Source: Micromonospora sp. C31 (GTDB taxonomy: Bacteria > Actinomycetota > Actinomycetes > Mycobacteriales > Micromonosporaceae). Taken from it: a stretch of 64,000 bases of DNA. The DNA is taken from assembly GCF_018070575.1 (NCBI RefSeq), contig NZ_JAGPXN010000009.1:62001-126000 (forward strand), given 5' to 3'. The notes under the pieces were generated by a model. The model saw only the letters and a program-made list of their open reading frames with translations. It searched no databases and had not been told where the DNA came from. Numbering within the stretch: the first letter of the stretch is position 1; every line of letters begins with the position of its first letter. Positions 25,385 through 34,384 of this stretch are shown here, piece after piece. The position numbers and the translations under genes were made by a program.

Positions 25385-26653
25385 TCAGCCGCCGCGTACG
25401 GACGGCGCCGGCGCCGGCGAGCCCCCGGCCACAGCGCCAGGGTGCGGCGCGGGCGACGGGGACGGCCGCAGCCCGGCCGGCACGGGCAGGGCGCTGCCCT
25501 TGACGAAGTCGTCCCAGCCGACGTTCCACGCCGTCCAGCCGTTGCCCTCGGTCAACGGCACCTCGGTGCCCTTCACGGTGACCAGGTCGCCGACCTGCGT
25601 CACCCCCATCAGCCAGTCGGCGGCGGCGGCGGCGACGTTGGTGCAGCCGTGCGAGACGTTCCTGCTGCCCTGGTCCCCCTCCGACCACGGTGCGCCGTGG
25701 ATGAACTCGCCGCCCCAGGTCAGCCGCTGGGCGTCCTCGACGTCGACCACGTAGGGGTCGGCCGACCCCCGGGTGTCGAACGTCGTCTGCTGGTGCTTAT
25801 CCATGATCACCATCTTGCCGCTGGAGGTCGGCGTGCTCGGCTTGCCGAGGCTGACGGGGATCCTGCGGACCACCTTGCCGTCGCGCAGCACCGACATCTG
25901 CTTGGTCGCGTTGTCGATCTCCAGGGCCACCTGTCGGCCGATCCTGGAGGTGGCGGTGCGGTCGGAGTCGCCGACCCGGTCCTTGCCGATCGGCAGGCCC
26001 TCCAGCCCGGCGCGGACGCTGATGCTGGTCCCGGGGCGCCAGAAGTCGGGGGCCCGGTAGTAGGCCTGACTGCCGTCGGAGACCCACGACCAGGCGCCCG
26101 GCTGCGGCGGATCCGTCTTCACGAACAACCGGCGCTGGACGTCGGCCCTGGCCTCTTTCGGAATGGGCGGGTCGAACGCCACGGTCACCGGCATGGCGGT
26201 GCCGTACGTCCGATCACCGGCGAAGTACAACGTGCTGGTGATTTCCGGCTTCGTCGGTTTCGGCATCGTGGTGAAGGTGGTCCTGCGGGTGGTCGTAGCC
26301 CCCGAGTCGCCCGTGGCGGTCACCTCCGCGGTGTAGGTGCGCCGCGGCGCCAACGGCGCCTTCGGCACCCAGCCCGAGCCGTCCTCGCGGGGCTCCGCCT
26401 GGACCGGCGCGCCCTTGTCGTCGGTGATCCGGACGGCGGTGACCTTTCCGTTCCTGACCGTTGTCCCCACCTCGGCGGTGATCGGCACCTCGCGGGCGCG
26501 GTCGGCGGGCGTCACGGTCAGCTCCGGCGCCGCCGCGGCCCGTCCCTCGGCCGGCCGGGCATCCGGTCCACGGTCGGCGGTACACCCGCCGAGCGCCAAC
26601 GGCGCGGCCGTGAGGGTCACGGCCAGCACCGACAGTCGCCGCCTCAACTCCAT
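25385..26653 (-). CDS. L,D-transpeptidase lipoprotein (LdtMt2 type)
   Basis: A 422-residue lipoprotein. The signal peptide ends in a lipobox with Cys24 (ALGGC). Two Ig-like domains follow (about residues 45-150 and 150-260, PVTVAFDPPI), then a YkuD catalytic domain with HGAPWS and the active-site SHGCTNV, and a Pro/Ala tail. It forms 3-3 cross-links in peptidoglycan outside the membrane. Architecture and length match the actinobacterial Ldt class. Confidence 0.93.
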   Translation of the reverse strand: MELRRRLSVLAVTLTAAPLALGGCTADRGPDARPAEGRAAAAPELTVTPADRAREVPITAEVGTTVRNGKVTAVRITDDKGAPVQAEPREDGSGWVPKAPLAPRRTYTAEVTATGDSGATTTRRTTFTTMPKPTKPEITSTLYFAGDRTYGTAMPVTVAFDPPIPKEARADVQRRLFVKTDPPQPGAWSWVSDGSQAYYRAPDFWRPGTSISVRAGLEGLPIGKDRVGDSDRTATSRIGRQVALEIDNATKQMSVLRDGKVVRRIPVSLGKPSTPTSSGKMVIMDKHQQTTFDTRGSADPYVVDVEDAQRLTWGGEFIHGAPWSEGDQGSRNVSHGCTNVAAAAADWLMGVTQVGDLVTVKGTEVPLTEGNGWTAWNVGWDDFVKGSALPVPAGLRPSPSPAPHPGAVAGGSPAPAPSVRGG

Positions 26654-26729
26654 GATGCGTCCCCCCCGTTAATTGGTCTCCTCAGCCACATTCTCTCCAC
26701 GCCGCGTCGGGTGGGCGCGCAATTTCGGC

Positions 26730-26762
26730 GGAAATGGGGAAGCAATTACGGGCACCATTTCC
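26730..26762. terminator. Weak hairpin downstream of the beta-helix gene
   Basis: GGAAATGG (26730-26737) pairs with CCATTTCC (26755-26762). It lies about 80 nt after the beta-helix stop, in an unusually A/T-rich stretch that also forms the promoter region of the L,D-transpeptidase. Confidence 0.35.
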
Positions 26763-26841
26763 CCCACTGCACCCGATAGGGCCGCTCGCGCCGGCTTCCG
26801 GATCTGTCCGGAATCGTCCGAACCGCCGCCGACGGCCGCTC

Positions 26842-28521
26842 TCACGTCCAGTCGTCGTCGCCGTGGTTGCGTTCCCACCGGCCGCCGACCGGCGGGGTGT
26901 CCATCCGGATGGCGGAGTCCGCGTTGCCCGCGAGATCGTTGTCCTCGACCCGGCAGTCCACACAACTGCCCTGCGCGGTGATCCACAGTCCGTGGTTCTG
27001 CGTGCTCGGCTGCCGGTTGTCCCAGATCCGGTTCCCGCGGACGGTCGCCGAGTCGAACGCCGCGTTGATCGCGATGCCGGCGCGCACCGGCGGCCCGCCG
27101 GACAGCTCGTACGGGGCGCCCGGCGCCGGGGTGGCCCCGCTCCATCCGCTCGACGAATCCGGCCGGATCGGCGCGAGCGTGAGCGTGGTGTCGTCGTTGG
27201 CCGCCACCACGGCGATCTGCTCGCCGACCCGCACCGTCTTGCCCCGGTGGCCGTCGTTCGGCCAGGTCGCCCGCCGGTCCACCACCGAGGTCACGGTGTA
27301 CCGCACCGAGTCGCCGTGCCCGCTCGTCGCCGGGGCCCACTGCCGCCCGTTGTTGCGGATCCGGTTACCGACCACGAAGGCGTCGCGCATCGGACGGTCG
27401 ATGCGGATGGCGTCGGCGCTGTTGCCGTAGAAGTCGTTGCCCTCGATGACGATCTCCTCGGCCACGGTCTCCTCGGACCCGCCGAGATCACGCTGGTGGT
27501 AGCCGTACCGGCCGTTGCCGCTTATCCGGTTGCCGCGGATCGTGTAGGGGCCCGGGGTGTTGCCGATGCTGACGCCGTCGCGCAGGTTGCCGTCGATCAC
27601 GCAGTCGGTGAGGATGCCGCCGCGCCCGGCGGTGCTCGTGGTGCCCTTCGCCGAGACGTGGAAGCCCGCCTCCAGGTTGCCGGTCATCGTGCAGGCGGAG
27701 ACGATCAGGCCGTTCGCGCCCCAGTCGGAGATGCCGAAGCGGTTGCCCTGGGAGTGGCAGCCGATGATCCGCACGCCCCGCGGACGCAGTTCGCCCGCCT
27801 CCTGCAACTCCAGGAAGATGCCGTTGGTGGCGTTGGCCACCGCGCTGCAGTTGACGATGTTGAGCCGCTCGACGCTGCCCCAGCCGCCGACGCCGACGCC
27901 GATGCCCGCGCCGCCCATCTCGGTGCCGTTGTCCAGCCGCCCGCAGCCGACCACCAGCACCCCCTCGATCAGGCAGTCCTGGAGGAAGTCGCAGCCCAGG
28001 CCGGTGGCGGCGGTGTGGTGGATGTACAGGTTGCGGAAGGTGCCCCGCCTGACGTACTGCAACCCGATCCCCTTGGACAGCGGGTTGTAGTCCGCCGACG
28101 CCACCCCCGAGCCGTCGATCTCGAAGTCGGCGAAGGTGCAGTCCGCCAGGTGCCGGTCCCGGTCGGCACCGTGCTGGTGCGTGGTGTAGAAGGCCAGCGG
28201 CGTCGGGTCGGCCCGGTTGCCGGCGTTGCTGAGCACGAAGCGCGTCGCCCCCGGGCCGGCGCCGATGAGCGAGACCCCGGTACGCCAGACGGTGCCCGCG
28301 TCCCGCATCGAGTAGACCCCTGGCGGGCATTGGATGATCCGGGCCCGGCCGTCGGCGGCGTACGCGTCGCCGAGGCGGTCGACCAGCGCGGCGAGCGCCG
28401 GCTGGTCGTTGGCGACCCCGTCGCCGACCATGCCGTGTTCCCGGGCGTCGCAGAGCAGCGGGGCGCCGGCCACCGCGTGGCGCCGCACGCCTGCGGCGGA
28501 GGGCATGTCCGGTTGCGCCAC
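26842..28521 (-). CDS. Right-handed parallel beta-helix protein (pectate-lyase-3 superfamily)
   Basis: A 559-residue protein. The N-terminus has the superfamily motif (DAREHGMVGDGVANDQPALA, CPPGVYSM), followed by about ten beta-helix rungs rich in N-x-I/F-x-G-N patterns (GVRIIGCHSQGN, YTIRGNRISGNGRYG, IEGNDFYGNSADAIRI, VRGNRIWDNRQ). A non-helix insert of about 75 residues interrupts it near residues 400-475. There is no signal peptide. Such proteins are polysaccharide lyases, epimerases or phage-spike-like; no catalytic residues can be assigned here. Confidence 0.85.
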   Translation of the reverse strand: MAQPDMPSAAGVRRHAVAGAPLLCDAREHGMVGDGVANDQPALAALVDRLGDAYAADGRARIIQCPPGVYSMRDAGTVWRTGVSLIGAGPGATRFVLSNAGNRADPTPLAFYTTHQHGADRDRHLADCTFADFEIDGSGVASADYNPLSKGIGLQYVRRGTFRNLYIHHTAATGLGCDFLQDCLIEGVLVVGCGRLDNGTEMGGAGIGVGVGGWGSVERLNIVNCSAVANATNGIFLELQEAGELRPRGVRIIGCHSQGNRFGISDWGANGLIVSACTMTGNLEAGFHVSAKGTTSTAGRGGILTDCVIDGNLRDGVSIGNTPGPYTIRGNRISGNGRYGYHQRDLGGSEETVAEEIVIEGNDFYGNSADAIRIDRPMRDAFVVGNRIRNNGRQWAPATSGHGDSVRYTVTSVVDRRATWPNDGHRGKTVRVGEQIAVVAANDDTTLTLAPIRPDSSSGWSGATPAPGAPYELSGGPPVRAGIAINAAFDSATVRGNRIWDNRQPSTQNHGLWITAQGSCVDCRVEDNDLAGNADSAIRMDTPPVGGRWERNHGDDDWT

Positions 28522-28590
28522 TCGTCCTCCTCTCGGCGGGACTGCCCGGCCCGCATTCCCGCCGCGAGCGTGGGAAAACGCGGTCCGGGA

Positions 28591-28641
28591 CCGCGACGGC
28601 CCCGGCTTCCGCCGGGAGGCGGAGAGCCGGGGCCGTCGCGG
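28591..28641 (-). terminator. Terminator of the bkd operon
   Basis: 17-bp perfect stem CCGCGACGGCCCCGGCT, extended by an inner TCCGCC/GGCGGA stem with a GGGA loop. It begins 8 nt after the E2 stop and is the strongest hairpin in the window. Confidence 0.88.
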
Positions 28642-28648
28642 ACGCGGG

Positions 28649-30028
28649 TCAGACGTTGGCGATCAGCACCGCCGGCCGCTCGACGCAGTCGGCGACGTGC
28701 CGCAGGAAACCGCCGGCCACCCCGCCGTCGCAGACCCGGTGGTCGAAGGTCAGGCTGAGCTGCGTCACCTTGCGCACCGCGAGCTGCCCGTCCACCACCC
28801 AGGGCTTGTCCACGATCCGTCCCACCCCGAGCAGCGCCGCCTCCGGGTGGTTGATGATCGGGGTGGAGCCGTCGACGCCGAAGACGCCGTAGTTGTTGAG
28901 CGTGAACGTGCCACCGGTCAGCCGGGCCGGCGACAGCGTGCCGGCCCGGGCGGCCGTGGTGGTCGCGGCCAACTCGGCGGCCAGCTCGGCGGTGGTGAGC
29001 CGCTGCGCGTCGCGCAGCACCGGCACGACCAGCCCCCGGTCGGTCTGGGCGGCGATGCCCAGGTGCACCCCGGCGGACTGGACGATGCGCTGACCCTCGG
29101 TGTCGACCCGGGCGTTGAGCTGCGGATAGCGGCGCAGCCCGGACAGGCAGATCCGGGCCAGCAGGGCCAGGATGCTCACCGGCGCGTCCGGGGTCGCCGC
29201 GTTGATCGCCGCGCGGGTCTCCAGCAGCCCGGTGGCGTCCACGTCCACCCAGATGGTGACCTCGGGGATCTCCCGCCGGCTGCGGGAGAGCTTGTCGGCG
29301 ATCACCTTGCGGATGCCGGTGAGCGGGACGACGACGTCCTCGGCGCCGCCGACCGCCGACGGGGCGGGCTCGTCCGGCACCGCGGCGAGCCGGGCGGCCG
29401 GCGTGGCGGCCTCGGCGACGGCGGCCTCTACGTCCGCCCGGCGCACCACGCCGCCGGGGCCGCTGCCGCGCAGTGCGGCCAGGTCGAGGCCGTGCTCGCG
29501 GGCCAGCCGGCGCACGATCGGCGAGATGACCAGGGGCGCCGCCGCGGCGGACGGTCGCCCGGTCGCGCCGGTCCGGGTCGCCTGCTCCGGGGCGGGCGCC
29601 GGCGAGCCGGCGGGGGTGGGATCGGGCGCGGCCACGAGACGGGGGCGCCGACGCCGCCGACCCGCGCCGCCGTGGCCGGTGCCGTACCCGATGAGGACGT
29701 TGCCGGAGCCGGCCCGCTCCTCCTCGCGGTAGGTGGCGTGCCCGGCGGGCTCGTCGCCGCCCCCGCCGGCACCGTCCAGGGGCGCGATGGTGATCAGCGG
29801 CTGGCCGACCGGCCGCGTCTCGCCCGCCGCGCCGTGCAGCGCCACGACCCGACCGGCGTACGGGCAGGGCACGTCGACGACGGCCTTGGCGGTCTCCACC
29901 TCGACGACGCTCTGGTCCACCGTGACCACGTCGCCCACGGCGACCCGCCACTCGACGATCTCGGCCTCGCTCAGCCCCTCGCCCAGATCGGGCAGGAGGA
30001 AGACCTGCGCCCCGTCCACGGTCGTCAC
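28649..30028 (-). CDS. bkdC: Branched-chain 2-oxoacid dehydrogenase E2
   Basis: A 459-residue dihydrolipoamide acyltransferase. One lipoyl domain (residues ~5-80) has the lipoylated Lys in VETAKAVVDV. A peripheral-subunit-binding domain follows (ISPIVRRLAREHGLDLAAL), then the catalytic core ending in SLTFDHRVCDGGVAGGF with the active-site His and Asp. A Pro/Ala/Arg linker separates them. The GTG at 30028 overlaps the E1 beta stop by 4 nt. The complex makes branched acyl-CoAs that prime branched fatty acids and polyketides. Confidence 0.93.
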   Translation of the reverse strand: MTTVDGAQVFLLPDLGEGLSEAEIVEWRVAVGDVVTVDQSVVEVETAKAVVDVPCPYAGRVVALHGAAGETRPVGQPLITIAPLDGAGGGGDEPAGHATYREEERAGSGNVLIGYGTGHGGAGRRRRRPRLVAAPDPTPAGSPAPAPEQATRTGATGRPSAAAAPLVISPIVRRLAREHGLDLAALRGSGPGGVVRRADVEAAVAEAATPAARLAAVPDEPAPSAVGGAEDVVVPLTGIRKVIADKLSRSRREIPEVTIWVDVDATGLLETRAAINAATPDAPVSILALLARICLSGLRRYPQLNARVDTEGQRIVQSAGVHLGIAAQTDRGLVVPVLRDAQRLTTAELAAELAATTTAARAGTLSPARLTGGTFTLNNYGVFGVDGSTPIINHPEAALLGVGRIVDKPWVVDGQLAVRKVTQLSLTFDHRVCDGGVAGGFLRHVADCVERPAVLIANV

Positions 30029-31041
30029 GCCGCGCTCCCCCGGCTCAGCCAGCGCCCGTCGGGCTGGTCGTCCCACTGGAGCCGGGCCACCGTGTCGAGG
30101 ACCCGGTCCACCGACGGCAGGTGGGTGTGCTCCAGCATCGGCGCCGGGTACGGGATGTCCAGCCCGGAGACCCGCAGCACCGGGGCGTGCAGGGCGTGGA
30201 AGCAGCGCTCCTGCACGCGGGCGGCGATCTCGGCGCCGACCCCGGCGAAGCCCTGCGCCTCCTGGATCACCACGCACCGGCCGGTGCGCCGGACCGAGGC
30301 CGTGACGGTCTCGTCGTCGAACGGCACGATGCTGCGCACGTCCACGACCTCCAGGTCCCAGCCCTCCTCGCGGGCGGCCTCGGCGGCCTCGAGCGCGACC
30401 GGCACCGCCGGCCCGTACGCGACGAGGGTGGCGTCGCGGCCGGGCCGGCGCACGACCGCCCGGCCGATCGGCGCGGTGGTCGCGGGAAGCTCCGCCTCGG
30501 CGCTGGAGAAGTAGAGCTTCTTCGGCTCCATGAACACGACCGGGTCGGGGTCGTCGATCGCCTGGCGCAGCAGCGAGTACGCGTCCTGCACGGTCGCCGG
30601 GGTGACGACCTTCAGGCCGGGGGTGTGCGCGTAGTACGCCTCGCTGGAGTCGCAGTGGTGCTCGACCCCGCCGATGCCGCCCGCGTACGGCACCCGGATG
30701 ACGATCGGCACGCTGAGCGCGCCCCGGGTGCGGTTGCGCAGCTTCGCCACGTGCGAGGCGATCTGCTCGAACGCCGGGTACGCGAACGCGTCGAACTGCA
30801 TCTCGACCACCGGGCGCAGCCCGGACATGGCCATGCCGACGGCGAAGCCGACGATGCCGGCCTCGGCCAGCGGCGTGTCGAAGCAGCGCTTGTCGCCGAA
30901 GCGGGCCTGGAGGCCGTCGGTGATCCGGAAGACGCCGCCGAGCGCACCGACGTCCTCGCCGAAGACGACCACCCGGTCGTCGTCGAGCATCGCGTCGGCG
31001 AGCGCGGCGTTGAGCGCCTTCGCCATGGTCAGGGCGGCCAT
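30025..31041 (-). CDS. bkdB: Branched-chain 2-oxoacid dehydrogenase E1 beta
   Basis: A 338-residue TPP-dependent E1 beta subunit: VVVFGEDVGALGGVFRITDG, RCFDTPLAEAGIVGFAVGMA, MQFDAFAYPAFEQI, VRVPYAGGIGGVEHHCDS and the C-terminal transketolase-like domain. It partners with the upstream E1 alpha, whose stop overlaps its ATG by one base (TGATG-type coupling), and feeds the E2 encoded next. Confidence 0.94.
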   Translation of the reverse strand: MAALTMAKALNAALADAMLDDDRVVVFGEDVGALGGVFRITDGLQARFGDKRCFDTPLAEAGIVGFAVGMAMSGLRPVVEMQFDAFAYPAFEQIASHVAKLRNRTRGALSVPIVIRVPYAGGIGGVEHHCDSSEAYYAHTPGLKVVTPATVQDAYSLLRQAIDDPDPVVFMEPKKLYFSSAEAELPATTAPIGRAVVRRPGRDATLVAYGPAVPVALEAAEAAREEGWDLEVVDVRSIVPFDDETVTASVRRTGRCVVIQEAQGFAGVGAEIAARVQERCFHALHAPVLRVSGLDIPYPAPMLEHTHLPSVDRVLDTVARLQWDDQPDGRWLSRGSAA

Positions 31042-32207
31042 CAGCGCTCACCCTCCTCGTCCTGGGCGGCGGCCAGCTCGGCGCGGACCTGCTCGCGCTG
31101 CTCGACCAGCTGGGGGGTGGGCTCGGCGTAGACGTGTTCGAAGAGGCTCATCGGGTCGACCGTCGGCTGCGTGTTCATGCGGGTACGCAGGTCGGCGGCG
31201 TACGCCTCGGCCTCCTCGGCGACCGCGGCGACCGCCGCGTCGTCGAGCGCGCCGCGGGCCCGCAGGTACGTCTCCAGCCGGGCCACCGGGTCCCGGTCGC
31301 GCCAGGCCTCGACCTCGGCGCCGTCGCGGTAGCGGGTCGCGTCGTCGGCGTTGGTGTGCGCCTCCATCCGGTAGGTGTGCGCCTCGACCAGGAACGGGCC
31401 CTGGCCCGAGCGGGCGTGCTCGACCGCGCGGGTGAGCACCGCGAGCACGGCCACCGGGTCGTTGCCGTCGACCTGTTCGCTGGGCACGCCGTAGCCCACG
31501 CCCTTGTACGCCAGCGACGGCGCGGCGGTCTGCCGGGACAGCGGAACGCTGATCGCGTACTGGTTGTTCTGCACGAAGTAGACGACGGGGGCCTTGAACA
31601 CGGCGGCGAAGTTGACGCCCTCGTGGAAGTCGCCCTCGCTGGTGGCGCCGTCGCCGATGAACGCCAGCGCGACGGTGTCGCGCCCCTGGTGCGCCTCGCC
31701 GTAGGCCACCCCGGCGGCGTGCACGCACTGGGTGGCCAGCGGGGTGCACTGCGGGGCGGTGCGCCGCTCGGCGGGGTCGTACCCGCAGTGCCAGTCCCCG
31801 CGCAGCAGGGTCAGCACCTCGACGGGGTCGATGCCCCGGCTGACGAGGGCCATCGACTCCCGGTAGGTCGGGAAGACCCAGTCCGTGTCGCGCAGGGCGA
31901 GCACGGCGCCGACCTGGCAGGCCTCCTGGCCCCGCGAGGACGGGTAGACGGCCAGCCGGCCCTGCTTGGTCAGCGCGGTGGCCTGGGTGTCGAAGCGGCG
32001 GCCGACGACCATCCGCCGGTGCATCTCGACGAGCGCCTCGACGGGCGGCTCGGGGTAGTCGGCGGGGGCGCGCAGCGGCGTGCCGGCCGGATCGAGCAGA
32101 CGGACGGGCTCGGTGGCCGGCAGCAGCGGCTTGGCCGGGTCGGGCGGGGTGGCCGCCCGGCGGCTGCGCGGGGATGCCCTGCGGACCGCCTCGGGTGTGG
32201 TCGTCAC
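31041..32207 (-). CDS. bkdA: Branched-chain 2-oxoacid dehydrogenase E1 alpha
   Basis: A 388-residue E1 alpha subunit that decarboxylates branched 2-oxoacids from Val, Leu and Ile. The TPP motif is IGDGATSEGDFHEGVNFAAV through QNNQYA. Other hallmarks are RRFDTQATALTKQGRL, SSRGQEACQVGA and RMEAHTNADDATRYR, the phosphorylation-loop equivalent. The GTG at 32207 has AGGAGG 7 nt upstream. It is first in the bkdABC operon, divergent from bkdR. Confidence 0.94.
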   Translation of the reverse strand: MTTTPEAVRRASPRSRRAATPPDPAKPLLPATEPVRLLDPAGTPLRAPADYPEPPVEALVEMHRRMVVGRRFDTQATALTKQGRLAVYPSSRGQEACQVGAVLALRDTDWVFPTYRESMALVSRGIDPVEVLTLLRGDWHCGYDPAERRTAPQCTPLATQCVHAAGVAYGEAHQGRDTVALAFIGDGATSEGDFHEGVNFAAVFKAPVVYFVQNNQYAISVPLSRQTAAPSLAYKGVGYGVPSEQVDGNDPVAVLAVLTRAVEHARSGQGPFLVEAHTYRMEAHTNADDATRYRDGAEVEAWRDRDPVARLETYLRARGALDDAAVAAVAEEAEAYAADLRTRMNTQPTVDPMSLFEHVYAEPTPQLVEQREQVRAELAAAQDEEGER

Positions 32208-32311
32208 GGCGGGACCTCCTGGACGTGTGGTGGGCCTATGCTCCTGCTGTCGGATGATTGACTCAAGATCCAGGACAAACGCGGGACGGATGGCATGGGA
32301 CAGGCAGCGAA
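32208..32311. promoter_or_regulatory. Divergent bkdA / bkdR promoter region
   Basis: About 100 bp carrying both promoters. A small inverted repeat, TTGACTCAA, sits at 32258-32266 in a locally A/T-rich patch and is a plausible half-site for the Lrp-type regulator. Confidence 0.4.
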
Positions 32312-32818
32312 GTGAGCCAGGAGTCCGGGGGCACAGCGGAGCCGGCGGCCGGAACGGGACGTTCGGCGCGACCGCTGGACGACGTCGACCGGCGGATCCT
32401 GCACGAACTGGTCCGCGACGGCCGCACGTCGGTGCGTACCCTCGCCGAACGCATCCACATCTCGCGCACCAACGCGTACGCCCGCGTCGAGCGGCTGCTG
32501 CGCGACGGGGTCGTCACCGGCTTCCGGGCCCAGGTCGCGCCCGAGGCGGCGGGGCTGGGCACCTCGGCGTACATCGCGCTGAAGATCGAGCAGAACACCT
32601 GGCGGGAGGTGTCGGCGGAGCTGGCCCGGGTCCGCTACATCGAGCACGCCGCCCTGCTCGGTGGCGACCACGACGTGCTGGCCCTGGTGCGGGCGCCGGA
32701 CAACGCCACCCTGCGCGACGTGGTGCTGGGCCGGGTGCAGGGTATCGCCGGGGTGCTCTCCACCCGCACCTGGCTGGTCTTCGAGGAGTTCGACGGCGAA
32801 CGCAGCCCGTGGGAGTGA
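32312..32818 (+). CDS. bkdR: Lrp/AsnC-family regulator of the bkd operon
   Basis: A 168-residue regulator. The HTH spans about residues 30-75 (DDVDRRILHELVRDGRTSVR, ERIHISRTNAYARVERLLRD) and is followed by an AsnC/RAM ligand domain (ALKIEQNTWREVSAELAR, LLGGDHDVLALVRAPDN). Such proteins sense branched-chain amino acids. The GTG at 32312 was preferred to a TTG at 32258 because the extra N-terminus is Gly/Asp-rich and the TTG lies in the operator-like repeat. Divergent placement strongly suggests control of bkdABC. Confidence 0.88.
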   Translation: MSQESGGTAEPAAGTGRSARPLDDVDRRILHELVRDGRTSVRTLAERIHISRTNAYARVERLLRDGVVTGFRAQVAPEAAGLGTSAYIALKIEQNTWREVSAELARVRYIEHAALLGGDHDVLALVRAPDNATLRDVVLGRVQGIAGVLSTRTWLVFEEFDGERSPWE

Positions 32819-32889
32819 TCCGGCGGGCCGGGCGCACGGGCCGGCGGCGGATCGAGCCGACCGCCGCCCGCCCCGGCGCATCCGCCCGC

Positions 32890-33861
32890 TCAGCGCTCCG
32901 GAGGGGCCGCCAACCCTTCCCGGTCGGCCAGCTCCAGCAGCGGCTCCAGGGAGAACCGTCGGTCGTCGAGGCCCGCGTGCGGGTCGCCCCGCCCGGCGAA
33001 CCGGGCGGGCATCGTGGTCACGGCGAAGTCCTCCGGCCGGGCGTCGTCCAGCTCCGACCAGTCGAGCGGCGCGGAGACCAGCGCGTGCGGGGTGGGACGG
33101 ATGGAGTACGCCGAGGCCATCGTGTGGTCCCGGGACATCTGGTTGTAGTCGACGAAGACCGGTCGGTCCCGCTGCTCCCGCCACCAGGTGGTGGTGACCA
33201 GGTCCGGCAGCCGGCGCTGCATCTCCCGGCCCAGGGCCAGCACAGCCCGCCGGCAGTCGCCGAAGCTCCACCGGGGCTCGATGGAGAGGTAGACGTGCAG
33301 GCCCCGCCCGCCGGTGGTCTTCGGATAGCCGGTCAGGCCCAGCTCGGTGAGGAACGCGTGCACCTCGTGGGCCACCGGCACCACCTGGTCGAAGCCCACC
33401 CCCGGCATCGGGTCCAGGTCGATCCGCAGCTGGTCGGGCCGCTCGACGTCGGCGGCGGAGACCGGCCACGGGTGGAACCGCAGCGTGCCGAGGTTGGCCG
33501 CCCAGATCACCACCGCCAGTTCGCCCGGCGCGACCTCGTCGGCCGTACGCCCGCTCGGGAAGGTGATGTGGGCGGTGCGCACCCACCCGGGCGCGCCCGC
33601 CGGCAGCCGCTTCTGGTAGAAGGCGTCGCCCCGGTTGTCCTGCCGGGTGCCGATCCGCGCCCCGTCGAAGACGCCGCGCGGCCACCGCTCCAGCATGGTC
33701 GGCCGGTCCCGCAGGGCGCGCAGGATGCCGTCGCCGACGGCGAGGAAGTAGCGCACCACGTCCAGCTTGGTCAGCCCGAGTGCCGGGAAGTACGGCTTGT
33801 CGGGGCTGGAGACACGCACCAGCCGCTCCCCCACCCGGATCTCCTCGGCCGGTGTCGCCAC
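32890..33861 (-). CDS. LigD-type primase-polymerase domain protein
   Basis: A 323-residue stand-alone polymerase domain of the LigD/archaeo-eukaryotic primase family used in non-homologous end joining. Motifs include LTKLDVVRYFLAVGDGILR, RPTMLERWPRGV, LRIDLDPMPG (catalytic Asp pair DxD), GGRGLHVYLSI (His) and VFVDYNQMSRDHTMASAYS. No ligase or nuclease domain is fused, as in many actinobacteria where these are separate. The GTG at 33861 lies exactly 6 nt after TACGGT, so the message is probably leaderless. Confidence 0.92.
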   Translation of the reverse strand: MATPAEEIRVGERLVRVSSPDKPYFPALGLTKLDVVRYFLAVGDGILRALRDRPTMLERWPRGVFDGARIGTRQDNRGDAFYQKRLPAGAPGWVRTAHITFPSGRTADEVAPGELAVVIWAANLGTLRFHPWPVSAADVERPDQLRIDLDPMPGVGFDQVVPVAHEVHAFLTELGLTGYPKTTGGRGLHVYLSIEPRWSFGDCRRAVLALGREMQRRLPDLVTTTWWREQRDRPVFVDYNQMSRDHTMASAYSIRPTPHALVSAPLDWSELDDARPEDFAVTTMPARFAGRGDPHAGLDDRRFSLEPLLELADREGLAAPPER

Positions 33862-33867
33862 GTGCAC

Positions 33868-33873
33868 ACCGTA
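33868..33873 (-). promoter_or_regulatory. -10 element for leaderless LigD-type gene
   Basis: TACGGT on the minus strand, 6 nt before the GTG at 33861; no ribosome site. It decides the start over two upstream in-frame GTGs. Confidence 0.6.
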
Positions 33874-33994
33874 ACCCGCCCGGTCGGCCGGCACGTCGCG
33901 TCGCGGCTCGCGCCGAGCGACGCGGATCCCGTCGTGCCCGCACGCCGACGGCCGGGCGATCCGTGTGCGGAGCCCCGGCCGCCGGCCGCGGGGC

Positions 33995-34234
33995 TCAGCC
34001 CATCTCCTCCTGGAGTCGCGAGATGAGCATCCGCTTGCCCTGCTCGCCGGCCTTACGGTTGTTCTCCTGGATCTTGCGGAACCAGGTTGCCAGCTCCGTG
34101 TCGCCCCGCGCGTCGGCGTCGGCGATGTAGTTCTCCAACTGCCAGATGTGCTGCAACGACATCTGCAGCGCGTGGATCAGGTCGTAGTTCTGATCCTGCA
34201 CCGGGCTCGCCGGTTCCCTGACCATCGTGGCCAC
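33995..34234 (-). CDS. Small helical protein of unknown function
   Basis: A 79-residue acidic protein, predicted all-helical: DLIHALQMSLQHIWQLENYI, ADARGDTELATWFRKIQENN, then RKAGEQGKRMLISRLQEEMG. The pattern of Leu/Gln/His with heptad-like spacing suggests a helical hairpin or coiled coil. GGGGAGG lies 6 nt before the GTG at 34234. I do not recognise a named family; it lies downstream-opposed to the LigD-type gene and is probably monocistronic. Confidence 0.75.
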   Translation of the reverse strand: MATMVREPASPVQDQNYDLIHALQMSLQHIWQLENYIADADARGDTELATWFRKIQENNRKAGEQGKRMLISRLQEEMG

Positions 34235-34384
34235 GGCACACCTCCCCGTCTCGGTGATCGGTGGAGTCGCGCTTACCCGCCGCGCGGCCGGTCACGCCCG
34301 CCCGTCACACCCCTGCGTTACGGTGCGTGGCGATCGGGTGACGGGGCGACCGGCCCTCGACCAGACCTCCGAGGAGCATCGGCG

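Noticed and set aside
26734..28758. A 674-codon plus-strand frame opposite the beta-helix gene
   Set aside because: It is antisense to a well-supported gene, rich in Val/Ala/Arg/Pro, and has no family features.
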